A stretch of DNA of 64,000 nucleotides, taken from the NCBI RefSeq assembly GCF_001262505.1, contig NZ_KQ410731.1, positions 218,128-282,127 on the forward strand, read 5' to 3'. A program made the position numbers and the translations under genes. The notes beneath the pieces are model-generated. The model did not search any database, was not told the DNA's origin, and saw only the letters and a list, made by a program, of their open reading frames with translations. How positions within the stretch are numbered: position 1 is the first letter of the stretch; the number at the start of each line of letters is the position of its first letter. Source of the DNA: Shinella sp. SUS2 (GTDB lineage Bacteria > Pseudomonadota > Alphaproteobacteria > Rhizobiales > Rhizobiaceae). Positions 24,517 through 34,735 of the stretch are shown here, piece after piece.

Positions 24517-25692
24517 ATGCGGGTTTGGAAACAGCTCCTCATAAGCCTTGGCGTCCTTTCGGCCGGGGTCTTGCTCTGGGGTCGCTTCGTGCCCGGGGCA
24601 AACGCCACGCTGCAGGCCACGGGTCTGCCGGGGTCGCTCGTGGCGGTCATCGCGCCGGCCGGCGACGGTGAGGCGCAGGGCGGCCGCGAAGGTGGCCGCC
24701 GCGGCGGTTTCGGTGGCGGACCGGCGCTTGTCGCCACCAAGCCTGCCGCCATGTCGGTCGTCAACGACCGGCTGAACGCCATCGGCGACGGCGAGGCGAT
24801 CCGCACCGTGACCGTCACGCCCTATGCCACCGGCAACCTAACGGAAGTGCTGGTGAAGTCCGGCGAACGGGTGGAGCAGGGCCAGGTGATCGCCCGCCTC
24901 GACAGCGACGAGCAACGCATCGCAGCCGATCAGGCGCGCGTGGCGCGCGACAGCGCCCGGCAGAAGCTGACGCGGATCGAGAACCTGAAATCCACCATGA
25001 GCATTGCCGAATTGCAGGACGCCCAGACGGCGGTGCAGGCTGCGGAACTGGCACTGCAGAATGCCGAGCTGACGCTGCGCCGCCGCGACATCACCGCGCC
25101 CTATGGCGGTGTCGTCGGCATCATCTCCGTCAATCCCGGCGACTATGTCACCACAGCCTCGGCGATCGCCCGCATCGACGACCGCTCGGAAATCCTCGTC
25201 GATTTCTGGGTTCCGGAGCGGTTTGCGACAAGCATGCGTGTTGGTGGCGCCGTGACGGCGACGGCGGTCGCGCGGCCGGGCGAGACCTTTACGGGCGAGG
25301 TGCAGGCGATCGACAACCGCATCGACCAGGAAAGCCGAACACTGCGCGTGCGCGCCCAGATCGACAATCCCGAGGATCTCCTGCGCGCGGGCATGTCCTT
25401 CCAGGTGACCATGCGCTTTGCCGGCGACCTTTATCCGAGCGTCGATCCGCTTTCCGTGCAGTGGAGCGCCGATGGCTCCTATGTCTGGCGCGTCAAGGAT
25501 GAAAAGGTCGAGCGCGTGCCGGTTCACATCGTGCAGCGCAATCCGGACAAGGTTCTGGTGAAGGCTGAGATCGCCGAGGGCGACCAGATCGTCACCGAGG
25601 GCGTGCAGACGCTGCGGCCGGGCGGCGCGGTGCGCACGGCGGCGCGGGAGCGTGACCAGCAGACGACCTCCTCCGTGGCGGAGGGGTCGTGA
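24517..25692 (+). CDS. RND efflux periplasmic adaptor (membrane fusion) protein
   Basis: A 391-residue MFP. Residues 5-22 form the inner-membrane anchor or signal; the lipoyl/biotinyl-like half-motifs (TEVLVKSGERVEQGQVIARLD, later DITAPYGGVVGIISVNPGDYV) flank a coiled-coil hairpin (about 150-195, VARDSARQKLTRIENLKS). It connects the RND pump to an outer-membrane channel. A Gly/Arg-rich stretch after residue 50 (GGREGGRRGGFGG) is unusual. GGAGA lies 10 bases before the ATG; the stop overlaps the pump gene start by one base. No OprM-like channel gene is present in the window. Confidence 0.92.
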   Translation: MRVWKQLLISLGVLSAGVLLWGRFVPGANATLQATGLPGSLVAVIAPAGDGEAQGGREGGRRGGFGGGPALVATKPAAMSVVNDRLNAIGDGEAIRTVTVTPYATGNLTEVLVKSGERVEQGQVIARLDSDEQRIAADQARVARDSARQKLTRIENLKSTMSIAELQDAQTAVQAAELALQNAELTLRRRDITAPYGGVVGIISVNPGDYVTTASAIARIDDRSEILVDFWVPERFATSMRVGGAVTATAVARPGETFTGEVQAIDNRIDQESRTLRVRAQIDNPEDLLRAGMSFQVTMRFAGDLYPSVDPLSVQWSADGSYVWRVKDEKVERVPVHIVQRNPDKVLVKAEIAEGDQIVTEGVQTLRPGGAVRTAARERDQQTTSSVAEGS

Positions 25693-28600
25693 TGTCGGGG
25701 GAGGGGAACGCGCTCGACACGTCCGGCAAGGCGGGTTTCACCGCGCTCTTCATCCGCCGGCCGATCTTCGCCCTCGTGCTCAACACGCTGATCGTCGTCG
25801 CCGGCCTTGCCGCCTTCAACGGTGTGGAGATTCGCGAGCTTCCCTCCGTCGACCAGCCGGTCATCAGCGTCTCGACGGAGTTCGACGGCGCCTCACCGGA
25901 AACCGTCGACCGCGAGCTGACGGACGTGATCGAAGGCGCGGTCTCGCGGGTCCAGGGCATCAAGGACATCTCCTCGTCCTCCTCCTTCGAACGCAGCCGC
26001 GTCACCTTGCAATTCTCCGATACGACCGACGTCAACCAGGCCGCCAACGACGTGCGCGATGCGCTCGGCCGGGTGGCGAACCAGCTTCCCGACGGCGCCG
26101 ACGAGCCGCGCGTCGTGAAGGCGGATGCGGACAGCCAGCCGATCATGCGCCTGGCGCTGACCTCGGACAGGCTGTCGCTCGAAGACCTGACGCTTCTCGC
26201 CGAAAACGAGATCACCGACCGGCTCGCGTCCGTCGAGGGTGTTGCCGATGTCGCCGTCTATGGCGACCAGGAGAAGATCTTTCGCGTCGATGTCGACCAG
26301 TCCAAGCTCGCCGCGCGCGGGCTGACGGTCGCGGACCTGCGCAATGCGCTTGCCACCGCCGCCTTCGACGTGCCTGCCGGCTCGCTGAAGAGCCAGAGCC
26401 AGGACATCACGGTGCGCGCAACCGCGGACCTGACGACGCCCGCCGACTTCGAAAACCTCATCCTGAAGAACCGCGTTCGCCTCGGTGACGTCTCCATGGT
26501 GACGATGGGGCCGGACGAAGGCTCGACCGCGCTGCGCTCCAACGGTCGCCAGGGCATCGGTCTCGGCATCATCCGCCAGGCGCAATCCAACACGCTCGAC
26601 ATCTCCAACGGTGTAAAGCAGATGGTGGCGCAGTTCGACAACATCCTGCCCGAAGGCACCGAGATCAAGATCACCAGCGATGACGCCGTCTTCATCGAGG
26701 GTGCGATCCACGAGGTGGAGATCGCACTCGTCGTCGCCGTCGTCATCGTCACGCTCGTCATCTATCTCTTTCTGCTCGACTGGCGCGCGACGCTGATCCC
26801 GACGATCAGCATGCCGATCGCGCTCATCGGCACGATTGCGGCCATCTACATGGCCGGCTTCTCCGTCAACATCCTGACATTGCTTGCCATCGTGCTGGCG
26901 ACGGGCCTCGTGGTGGACGATGCGATCGTCGTCCTCGAAAATATCGTGCGCCGCCGTGCCGAGGGCTTGAAGCCGCGCGCCGCCGCCATCCTCGGCACGC
27001 TGGAAGTGTTCTTCGCGGTCATCGCGACCACCGCGACGCTCGCCGCCGTCTTCGTACCGCTCTCCTTCCTGCCCGGTCAGGCCGGGCGGCTTTTCCGCGA
27101 GTTCGGCTTCGTGCTCGCCTTCGCTATCCTCCTGTCGTCCTTCGTCGCGCTGACGCTCTGCCCGATGCTCGCCTCGCGCATGCTGACCAAGGACGTGACG
27201 CACGGGCATAGCGGCCTTCTCGCCCGTATCGGCGGAGCGGCGTCGCGCTTCTACTGCTCGACGCTGAGCGCCTGCCTCGGCGCGCCCTTCATCGTCTTCG
27301 TCGTCGCGCTGCTCTTCACCGCGGCTGGCGCCACCTCCTTCTTCACCATCAAGTCCGAGCTGACGCCGAGCGAGGACCGGTCCATGGTCATGCTGCGCGT
27401 GAACGCGCCGCAGGGTGTGTCGCTGGAATATGCGCAGGACCAGATGAAGCTGATCGAGAACAAGCTGCGCCCGCTCTACGAGGATGGCGAGATCATCAAC
27501 ATCTTCTCGATCTCCGGCCAGGGCGGCTCGACGAACAGCGGTTTCATGGTGCTGACGCTGGCGCCCTGGGGCGAGCGCGAGCGCACGCAGCAGGCGATCG
27601 TGCAGGACATCAACGCGGCGGTCGGTTCCGTGCCCTCGGTGCGCGCCTTCGCCATGCAGCCGAACAGCCTCGGCATCCGTGGCGCCGGCAACGGCCTGCA
27701 GGTCGCGCTGGTCGGCAACGACTATACCAAGCTCGGCAATGCCGCGGCTGAACTCGTGCGAAAGATCGAGGACAGCGGCCGCTTCCAGAACGTGCGGCTG
27801 AACTACGAGGCCAACCAGGCGCAGCTTTCCGTAACCGTCGACCGCGAGCGCGCCGCCGATCTCGGCATTGACATCACCGGCCTTTCGGCCGCGTTGCAGG
27901 CCATGCTCGAAGGCACGAGCGTCGTCGATATCTATGTCGAGGGGCAGGCCTATCCGGTCAAGCTCTCCTCGACGACACAGCCGATCAACGACCCGATGGA
28001 TCTCGAAAATATCTTCCTGAAGACCGGTGACGGCAAGATCGTGCCCATGTCGTCCATCGCCACGCTGGAGGAAAAGGCCGTCGCGCCGCAGCTTTCGCGC
28101 GAACAGCAGCTGCGCGCCGTCTCGCTTTCGGCCGGCCTGAAGGACGGCCTGGCGCTCGGCGAGGCGCTTTCCCTCGTTCAGGAAATGGCCGAGCCGCTGC
28201 TGCCGGAGGGCTCCCGCGTGTTGCCCATGGCGGAAGCGGCGACGCTGCAGGAGAACTCGAACGGGCTCTTCATCACCTTCGGCTTTGCGCTCGCCATCAT
28301 CTTCCTCGTGCTGGCTGCGCAGTTCGAAAGCTTCGTCAGCGCGATCATTATCATGGTGACGGTGCCGCTGGGGCTCGCCTGCGCGGTCTTCGCGATGATC
28401 GTGACGGGCACGACGCTCAATATCTACAGCCAGATCGGGCTGGTGCTGCTTGTCGGCATCATGGCGAAGAACGGCATCCTGATCGTCGAATTCGCCAACC
28501 AGCTGCGTGACCGCGGGCAAGATATCCGCAGCGCCATAGAGAACGCCTCGAATATCCGCCTGCGGCCCGTCATGATGACAATGATCGCCACGGTCGTCGG

Positions 28601-28868
28601 TGCGGTGCCGCTGATCCTTGCCAGCGGCGCGGGCGCAGAGGCGCGCATCTCGCTCGGCTGGGTGCTCGTCGGCGGCCTCGGCCTTGCGACCGTGGTCACG
28701 CTCTACCTGACGCCCGTCGCCTATCTTGTCATCGCCCGCTTCACCAGCCCGCATGCCGACGAAGAAAAGCGCCTTGCCGCCGAGCTTGCCCATGCCGAGA
28801 CGCTGGGGCGGCGCGACGACACGGCGCTGCCGCAGCCGGCGGCTGTCTTGCCACAGGCGGCGGAGTGA
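25692..28868 (+). CDS. RND multidrug efflux pump (AcrB/HAE1-like)
   Basis: A 1058-residue inner-membrane proton antiporter. The first helix PIFALVLNTLIVVAGLAAF, the porter segment SPETVDRELTDVIEGAVSRVQGI and the typical TM4 region NILTLLAIVLATGLVVDDAIVVLENI, with the proton-relay Asp-Asp, are present; the TM8-12 half ends with RPVMMTMIATVVGAVPL and the usual tail. Length is normal for HAE1 pumps. It starts at TGATG with the adaptor stop, with GGAGGGG upstream. It exports drugs, solvents or plant compounds together with the adaptor; specificity not predictable. Confidence 0.94.
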   Translation: MSGEGNALDTSGKAGFTALFIRRPIFALVLNTLIVVAGLAAFNGVEIRELPSVDQPVISVSTEFDGASPETVDRELTDVIEGAVSRVQGIKDISSSSSFERSRVTLQFSDTTDVNQAANDVRDALGRVANQLPDGADEPRVVKADADSQPIMRLALTSDRLSLEDLTLLAENEITDRLASVEGVADVAVYGDQEKIFRVDVDQSKLAARGLTVADLRNALATAAFDVPAGSLKSQSQDITVRATADLTTPADFENLILKNRVRLGDVSMVTMGPDEGSTALRSNGRQGIGLGIIRQAQSNTLDISNGVKQMVAQFDNILPEGTEIKITSDDAVFIEGAIHEVEIALVVAVVIVTLVIYLFLLDWRATLIPTISMPIALIGTIAAIYMAGFSVNILTLLAIVLATGLVVDDAIVVLENIVRRRAEGLKPRAAAILGTLEVFFAVIATTATLAAVFVPLSFLPGQAGRLFREFGFVLAFAILLSSFVALTLCPMLASRMLTKDVTHGHSGLLARIGGAASRFYCSTLSACLGAPFIVFVVALLFTAAGATSFFTIKSELTPSEDRSMVMLRVNAPQGVSLEYAQDQMKLIENKLRPLYEDGEIINIFSISGQGGSTNSGFMVLTLAPWGERERTQQAIVQDINAAVGSVPSVRAFAMQPNSLGIRGAGNGLQVALVGNDYTKLGNAAAELVRKIEDSGRFQNVRLNYEANQAQLSVTVDRERAADLGIDITGLSAALQAMLEGTSVVDIYVEGQAYPVKLSSTTQPINDPMDLENIFLKTGDGKIVPMSSIATLEEKAVAPQLSREQQLRAVSLSAGLKDGLALGEALSLVQEMAEPLLPEGSRVLPMAEAATLQENSNGLFITFGFALAIIFLVLAAQFESFVSAIIIMVTVPLGLACAVFAMIVTGTTLNIYSQIGLVLLVGIMAKNGILIVEFANQLRDRGQDIRSAIENASNIRLRPVMMTMIATVVGAVPLILASGAGAEARISLGWVLVGGLGLATVVTLYLTPVAYLVIARFTSPHADEEKRLAAELAHAETLGRRDDTALPQPAAVLPQAAE

Positions 28869-28900
28869 AGGCCGGCGGTGCTATCCCTTGCCGTGATTTG

Positions 28901-29042
28901 CCCTCACCCTCGCACTAACCCTCTCCCCACAAGCAAGGAGAGGGGACTTGCCCCGCAAACGGGCATGGGGTGTGGAAATCAGATCGGCATACCCCTTCGC
29001 CCCGCTTGCGGGGAGACGGTGGCCGACAGGCCGGGATGAGGG
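28901..29042. repeat. RIME-like palindromic intergenic element, copy 2 (degenerate)
   Basis: Outer inverted arms CCCTCACCCT (28901) and GGGATGAGGG (ending 29042) enclose two hairpins: one around CTCTCCCCACAAGCAAGGAGAGGG, shown here as arms CTCTCC/GGAGAG, and one with arms CCCCGC/GCGGGG near 29001. It is clearly related to copy 1 but has drifted. It separates the efflux operon from the next gene. Confidence 0.75.
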
Positions 29043-29132
29043 CGGCCACGACTTTTATCCTTTGTGCAATTGCGGCTGGACAGCCGCTCCTCAATTTGCT
29101 GAGTAAATCCCCACGGAGTTGAGGATTTTACG

Positions 29133-30554
29133 ATGGCTTTGGCGGATATCAGGGGCGGCGCACGCAACCACGAGGGCATCGCAGCGGCACTGCCGCGCCT
29201 GGCGGAGCGTTTCGGCACGCGATTCCAGACGGGTGAGGCGATCCGCGCCCAGCATGCACACACGACGACCTATATTCCCGCCCAGCTGCCTGACGGTGTC
29301 GTCTTCGTCGAGAGTGCCGAAGAAGTGAAGGCTGTGGTCTCGCTTTGCGCGGAGCTGAAGGTTCCCGTCATCCCCTTCGGCACGGGCTCTTCGCTGGAGG
29401 GGCAGGTGAATGCGCCGAATGGTGGCATTTCCATCGATTTCAGCAACATGAAGCGAGTCCTGGAAGTCAATGCCGAGGACCTCGACTGCACGGTCGAGCC
29501 CGGCATCACGCGCGAGGAGCTGAACGTCTATCTGCGCGATACCGGCCTGTTCTTCCCGATCGACCCCGGCGCGAATGCGTCGATCGGCGGCATGACCTCG
29601 ACACGCGCCTCCGGCACCAATGCCGTGCGCTACGGCACGATGAAGGACAATGTGCTCGCCGTCACCGCTGTGACAGCCACCGGCGAGGAAATCCGCACCG
29701 CCCGCCGGGCGCGAAAATCCTCCGCCGGATACGACCTGACGCGGCTCTTCGTCGGGGCGGAGGGCACACTCGGCGTGCTGACCTCGGTGACGCTGCGCCT
29801 GCAGGGCATCCCGTCGGTCATCGCCGGCGGCATCTGCGGCTTCCCGACGCTGAAGGATGCCTGTGATGCCGTCATCATGACCATCCAGCTCGGCATTCCC
29901 GTCGCCCGCATCGAGCTTGTCAACACGCTGCAGATCAAGGCTTGCAACGCCTATTCGGGCCTGACGCTGCCCGAGCAGCCGACGCTCTTCGTCGAGTTTC
30001 ACGGCAATGAGGACAGCGTTCGCCTGCAATCGGAGGAGTTCGGTGCGATCGCCGCCGAATGCGGCGGTGGGACCTTCCAGTGGAGCGCGGATGCGGAGGA
30101 GCGCGCGAAACTCTGGAAGGCGCGGCACAATGTTTACTGGTCGGCCAAGGCGCTGCGACCCGGTTGGGAGGCGATCGCCACCGATGTCTGCGTACCGATC
30201 TCGCGCCTTGCCGATTGCGTGGCGGAAACCGAGCGCGACATCGAGGAACACGGGCTTCTAGCGCCGATCGTCGGCCATGCGGGCGACGGAAATTTCCATG
30301 TCAGCCTCGTCTTCGACGACAAGGATCCGGCGCATGTTGCCAAGGTCGAGGCTTTCGTCGGCCGGCTCAACGCCCGGGCGCTTGCCATGGACGGCACCTG
30401 CACCGGCGAACACGGTATAGGCCAGGGCAAACAGGCCTTTCTGCCGGGTGAGCTCGGTGGCACGGTCCAGCTGATGCGGCAGATCAAGCAGGCGCTCGAC
30501 CCGGACAACATTCTGAATCCCGGCAAGATTTTTTCGACCCTCTCAGGCAATTAG
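29133..30554 (+). CDS. FAD-linked D-2-hydroxyacid dehydrogenase (D-lactate/glycolate, GlcD/Dld type)
   Basis: A 473-residue flavoprotein of the VAO/PCMH family. The FAD-binding segment VPVIPFGTGSSLEGQ (about residues 76-90) and the second one DPGANASIGGMTSTRASGTNAVRYG are intact; the C-terminal active-site motif GEHGIGQGK closes the protein, with the metal-binding GHAGDGNFH before it. It oxidises D-lactate or a similar 2-hydroxyacid and passes electrons to cytochrome c or quinone. It stands alone, between a RIME-like element and the AsmA gene 42 bases downstream. It lacks the C-terminal iron-sulfur domain of the large D-lactate dehydrogenases. Confidence 0.9.
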   Translation: MALADIRGGARNHEGIAAALPRLAERFGTRFQTGEAIRAQHAHTTTYIPAQLPDGVVFVESAEEVKAVVSLCAELKVPVIPFGTGSSLEGQVNAPNGGISIDFSNMKRVLEVNAEDLDCTVEPGITREELNVYLRDTGLFFPIDPGANASIGGMTSTRASGTNAVRYGTMKDNVLAVTAVTATGEEIRTARRARKSSAGYDLTRLFVGAEGTLGVLTSVTLRLQGIPSVIAGGICGFPTLKDACDAVIMTIQLGIPVARIELVNTLQIKACNAYSGLTLPEQPTLFVEFHGNEDSVRLQSEEFGAIAAECGGGTFQWSADAEERAKLWKARHNVYWSAKALRPGWEAIATDVCVPISRLADCVAETERDIEEHGLLAPIVGHAGDGNFHVSLVFDDKDPAHVAKVEAFVGRLNARALAMDGTCTGEHGIGQGKQAFLPGELGGTVQLMRQIKQALDPDNILNPGKIFSTLSGN

Positions 30555-30596
30555 TCGTTATCCTGAGGCGGTGAAACGAAATTCAAGGCAGGCGGC

Positions 30597-33500
30597 GTGC
30601 TTTCCAGAATCATGCTCTTCGTTGGCGGCTTGGTGGTCGTGGCGCTCTTTGCGGCGCTGCTTGCTCCGCTTTTCGTCGACTGGACCAGCTTCCGCCAGGA
30701 TTTTGAACGCGAGGCGAGCCGCATCATGGGCCGCACCGTCGTGGTGCATGGCAGCGTCGACGCACGCCTGATCCCGTTCCCTTCCGTGACGCTCAACGAC
30801 GTGCGTGTCGGCGCGCCGGAGGATGGCCAGCCGCTGGTCGAGATTGCGCGTTTCTCCATGGATGCGGAACTGGCCCCGTTCCTCTCCGGCGAGGCGCTGA
30901 TCTTCGATATGCGCATCGAGGAGCCGAAGGCGCGCATCAAGCTTTTCGAGGACGGCACGCTGGATTGGGCGCGCGGCCGCAAGTCCGATATTCCCGCCCG
31001 CACCGTCATCCTGGAAAGCGTCGCGATATCCGGCGGAGAGATCGAATTCGTCGATGCCCAGACTGGCCGCACCCGCCGTGTCACCGGCCTCGATGCACAG
31101 GTTTCGGCGAAATCGCTCGGCGGCCCCTGGCGCATCGACGGGCGCGCATCGCTTGATGGCGAGAGCGGGGCGTTCCAGCTTTCGAGCGGACAGGTGGAGA
31201 ATGGTGCGCTCTCCCTGCGCGCCCGCATCGTGCCCGACCGGCTTGCCTTCACTGCCGATCTGGACGGTGCGCTGAAGGTCGTCGATTTCCGTCCGCAATA
31301 TGGCGGCGACTTCACCATCTCGGAAAAGCCGCGACCGAAGGGTGAGGGGCCGGCCGACCCGATCCGTGTCGCGGGAAAATTCGAACTTTCCAACGAGCGC
31401 ATCCGCGTGCCTGAATACCGCCTTGAAGCCGGCCCGCGCGAGGATCCCTATGTGGTGACCGGCGAGGCGACGCTCGATACCGGCCGTGCGCCGGAATTCC
31501 TCTTGATCGCCGATGGCCAGCAGATCGACGTCTCACGCATCGGCAACAGCGGGGAGGGCGGCAAGACGGGCCGCAACCCGCAGATCTCCGCTCGCCAGCG
31601 GCTACAGGCGCTGCTCGCCATCGCTGCCGATATCCCGATCCCGCAGGTGCCCGGCCGCGCCAGCCTGTTCCTCCCCGCCGTGGTGGTCGGTGACACGACC
31701 GTGCGCGAGGTGCGTCTCGATGTGAAGCCCGATGGGGAAGGCTGGCAGATCGACCGGGCGGATGCGCTCCTGCCCGGCCGCACGACGCTCGAGGCCAAGG
31801 GCCGGCTGACGCTCAAGGCCAACCACGGCTTTGTCGGCGATCTGCTGGTCGCCTCGAACCAGCCCTCGGGGCTGGCGACCTGGCTTGCCGGATCCGTGGA
31901 TCCGGAAATCCGCAAGCTCAAGACCGCCGGTTTTTCCGCCGAGGTCAACCTGACCGACGAGTTGCAGCGCTTCGAAAATCTCGAGATCGCCATCGGTGGC
32001 GCCTCGCTGCTCGGCCGCATGGAGCGCGAGTCACGTGCGGATGTTCCCACGCTGTCGCTGCAGTTGCGCGGCAACGAGGTTGCGCTGGAATCGCTGCAGG
32101 CGCTTGTCGGCCTGGTGGCGGGAGATACCTCGCTTTCCGCCGTGCTGGACCATTCGATCGCGCTCGATATCAAGGCTGACCGTTTCCTCGCCTTCGGTGA
32201 AAGTGCCTCCGGCGTCAGCGCGGCGCTGTCCATCAAGGACGGCCTTCTGACCTTGAGCCGCCTGAACATCGCCGCGCTGGATGGTGTTACCCTTTCGGCC
32301 AGCGGCACGCTGGGCGGTTCGCTCTTTGCGCCGAGCGCCGGGCTCGACATGACGGTGAAGGCGGCTGCGATGCGTCCGGTGGCCGAGCTTCTGGCGCGGC
32401 ATCTGCCCCAGCATCCGGTGCTTGCCCGTTTCCTCGCCAATGCCGGCTATTACGACAATGCGGACCTTGCCGTTCGGCTGGCCGTTTCCGGCGAGGCGGG
32501 CGATCCGGCGACCGTGACGATCAGCGGCCCCGTCAATGACGGACGGGTCGAAATGAAGCTTTCCGCCGCGACGCCCGCGGACCTTCTGGCGGGGCGCAAT
32601 TTCGAGCTTGAGGGCAGCATCTTCAATCCGCAGTCGGTGGTGCTGGCCGGGCAGATCGGGCTTGACCCGTTGCCCTTTGATGCGGATCCGGATGGCAGCG
32701 TCACCTTCCGTGTCAAGCAGCCGGAAGAGGGACCGGCCGATGTCTCCGTCGCCTTCAGCGCCGGCAGTACGACGATCTCGGCCAAGGGCACGGCTGCGCT
32801 CTCCGCGGCCGATTTCCCGGCCGGTATGCTCGCCCTTTCGGCGAAGAGCGATGACATCGAGCCTTATCTGATGATGAACGGTATCGCCGTGCCGCAGGCC
32901 GGCGCAGGCCTTCCGCTCGCGTTGCAGGCATCGGTGGCGACGAGCGCTGCGGCGATCACGATCACCGATATCGCCGGGGAGGCCGACCGCAACGCCTTTT
33001 CCGGCCGCCTCACGCTCGATCGCACGGCGCCGGTGCTCAAGGGCACGGGCGCGCTGCGCTTTGATACGGTGGATTTCGCCTTCCTCGCCGAAGCCGTCGC
33101 TGGGCCGGTGACGGATGTGCTCGACGGCGGGCTGAACGCGGCGCCGCTCGTGCAGCCGCTTCAGGATGCCGCCGATCTCTCCGTCGCGCTGGAGGCGGGG
33201 GCCTTCTGGCCGGGCCTCTATGGGGCCGTGGAGGGCTTTTCGGGCAATCTCGTCTGGAAGGGTGGCGAGTTGACGCTGACCGATATGGCGGGCGACTGGC
33301 TGGGTGGCCGGCTGGCCGGGCGCCTCAAGGTCGCCAATGCGGACGAGAATGGCCTGTTCGAGGCGCGGGCGGACCTGTCGGGTGTTGATCTGGCGAAGAT
33401 CGTCTGGGCGGGCCCGCTTGGGGCCGTCGCGACGGGCAAGGCGGATGTGACGCTGGCTGTCGATGCCTCGGGCAAAAGCGTGCGTGCCATGGTCGAGGGC

Positions 33501-34394
33501 GCCAGCGGTTCGGGCGAGGCGCAAATCTCCGATCTCACCCTGCGTGGGATCGATACCGGCGTGTTGCCGGCGCTGCTAAAGGCGGCCGATGGCATCGAGG
33601 GCGATATCACGCCCGAGCGCGTCGCCGGGTTTGCGGCGGATGCGATTCTCGCGGGCGAAGCGGTGCTGGGCACCGTGCGCCTGCCCTTTGCGCTTGCCGG
33701 TGGCAAACTGCGCGTCCAGAGCGTGGCCGCAGGCGACGGCAAGGCGGCCTTCTCCGGCGATGCGGATATCGATCTTGCCGGCGATATGTTGGCGGGTCGG
33801 CTGTCCGTCACCTATGCGGCTGGCGAGGACGCGCTGGCGGGGGCGGAACCCGAGGTGGCACTCGACTATCGCGGCCTCGTGGAGGCGCCAGGCGTGGCAC
33901 TCGACGTGCAGCCGCTTGCCAACTTCCTCTCGCTGCGGCGCTTCGAGACGGAGCGGCGCCGGGTGGAAACCTTGCAGGCAAACGTGCTGGAAAAGCAGCG
34001 CCTTCGGCGTGAGGCCGCGCTCTATCGCTCGCGTGCGGAAGCGCGCGCCGCGCTTGCCGAAGCGATGCGCCTGCAGATGGAGGAGGAGCAGCGCCGCCGC
34101 ACCGAGGCACGCGAGCGCGTCGAGCGGGAACGGAGCGCGCGGGAGGCCGCCGAAGCCGCCGAGCGTGCCCGCCGCAAGGCTGCGGACGACGAACGCCGCC
34201 TGCGGGAGGCCGAGGAGCAGGCCCGCCGTCTTGCCGAACAGCGCGCGGCGGCGGAGGCCAGCCGGGCCGAGGACGAGGCGGAGCGCCGCCGCCTGCCCGT
34301 CCTGCCGGGCGAAGGCGTGGAGCGTGGCGGTGAACTGCCGCCGCTCGACAGTGGACAGAACCTCAATTTCGATGGGCTGCCCGGTGTGAACTGA
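30597..34394 (+). CDS. AsmA-family outer-membrane biogenesis protein
   Basis: A 1265-residue envelope protein of the AsmA/TamB-like bridge group. The start MLSRIMLFVGGLVVVALFAALLAPLFVDW is the inner-membrane anchor, followed by the signature DFEREASRIMGRTVVVHGSVDARLIPFPSVTLNDVRVG. The bulk is a long beta-rich periplasmic body, thought in this family to move phospholipids to the outer membrane. The last 130 residues differ: a long Arg/Glu-rich coiled coil (YRSRAEARAALAEAMRLQ onward) and a Pro-rich tail. GTG start with AGGCAGG upstream; the ATG five codons later is an alternative. Confidence 0.88.
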   Translation: MLSRIMLFVGGLVVVALFAALLAPLFVDWTSFRQDFEREASRIMGRTVVVHGSVDARLIPFPSVTLNDVRVGAPEDGQPLVEIARFSMDAELAPFLSGEALIFDMRIEEPKARIKLFEDGTLDWARGRKSDIPARTVILESVAISGGEIEFVDAQTGRTRRVTGLDAQVSAKSLGGPWRIDGRASLDGESGAFQLSSGQVENGALSLRARIVPDRLAFTADLDGALKVVDFRPQYGGDFTISEKPRPKGEGPADPIRVAGKFELSNERIRVPEYRLEAGPREDPYVVTGEATLDTGRAPEFLLIADGQQIDVSRIGNSGEGGKTGRNPQISARQRLQALLAIAADIPIPQVPGRASLFLPAVVVGDTTVREVRLDVKPDGEGWQIDRADALLPGRTTLEAKGRLTLKANHGFVGDLLVASNQPSGLATWLAGSVDPEIRKLKTAGFSAEVNLTDELQRFENLEIAIGGASLLGRMERESRADVPTLSLQLRGNEVALESLQALVGLVAGDTSLSAVLDHSIALDIKADRFLAFGESASGVSAALSIKDGLLTLSRLNIAALDGVTLSASGTLGGSLFAPSAGLDMTVKAAAMRPVAELLARHLPQHPVLARFLANAGYYDNADLAVRLAVSGEAGDPATVTISGPVNDGRVEMKLSAATPADLLAGRNFELEGSIFNPQSVVLAGQIGLDPLPFDADPDGSVTFRVKQPEEGPADVSVAFSAGSTTISAKGTAALSAADFPAGMLALSAKSDDIEPYLMMNGIAVPQAGAGLPLALQASVATSAAAITITDIAGEADRNAFSGRLTLDRTAPVLKGTGALRFDTVDFAFLAEAVAGPVTDVLDGGLNAAPLVQPLQDAADLSVALEAGAFWPGLYGAVEGFSGNLVWKGGELTLTDMAGDWLGGRLAGRLKVANADENGLFEARADLSGVDLAKIVWAGPLGAVATGKADVTLAVDASGKSVRAMVEGASGSGEAQISDLTLRGIDTGVLPALLKAADGIEGDITPERVAGFAADAILAGEAVLGTVRLPFALAGGKLRVQSVAAGDGKAAFSGDADIDLAGDMLAGRLSVTYAAGEDALAGAEPEVALDYRGLVEAPGVALDVQPLANFLSLRRFETERRRVETLQANVLEKQRLRREAALYRSRAEARAALAEAMRLQMEEEQRRRTEARERVERERSAREAAEAAERARRKAADDERRLREAEEQARRLAEQRAAAEASRAEDEAERRRLPVLPGEGVERGGELPPLDSGQNLNFDGLPGVN

Positions 34395-34510
34395 ACCGTT
34401 CCGGGAAGGGCAAGGGCCGGATGCCGGCGCACCGCGCGACCCGGAAACGGGATTTGCGGCCGCGGAAGGCGCGCATCAGGAGCGCCGCAGCGTTTTGCGG
34501 GGGGCTTGCT

Positions 34511-34735
34511 TTACGCCGCGCCGTTCGCCTTGCGTTTCAGCCAGCCCAGCACATGAAGGCGCAGGGCCGAGGACAGGTTGCCCTCGATGCCCCTTTCGTC
34601 GTCGATGTCGCGGATGAGGGCGGCGAGCGGTAGATCGCGCTCGACGGCGATGGCCTTCAGCTCGTCGTGAAAGGCGGGCTCGAGCGAGAAGCTCGTACGG
34701 TGGCCGTGCAGGGTGGTCGAATATTTGCGGATCAT
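34511..34735 (-). CDS. Ribbon-helix-helix domain protein (RHH_4 type)
   Basis: A 74-residue protein. MIRKYSTTLHGHRTSFSLEPAFHDELKAIA is the family start; the beta strand RTSFSLE followed by two helices is the ribbon-helix-helix DNA-binding fold. It is the third gene of a minus-strand set with SspB and DUF4169, an order found in many rhizobia. The ATG has a GGGGGA ribosome site. Role unknown; probably a small DNA-binding regulator. It could also be one part of a toxin-antitoxin system, but no toxin is nearby. Confidence 0.82.
   Translation of the reverse strand: MIRKYSTTLHGHRTSFSLEPAFHDELKAIAVERDLPLAALIRDIDDERGIEGNLSSALRLHVLGWLKRKANGAA

Noticed and set aside
25893..28793. 966-codon minus-strand open frame
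   Set aside because: Antisense to the RND pump, very rich in Arg/His/Asp, no recognisable domain.
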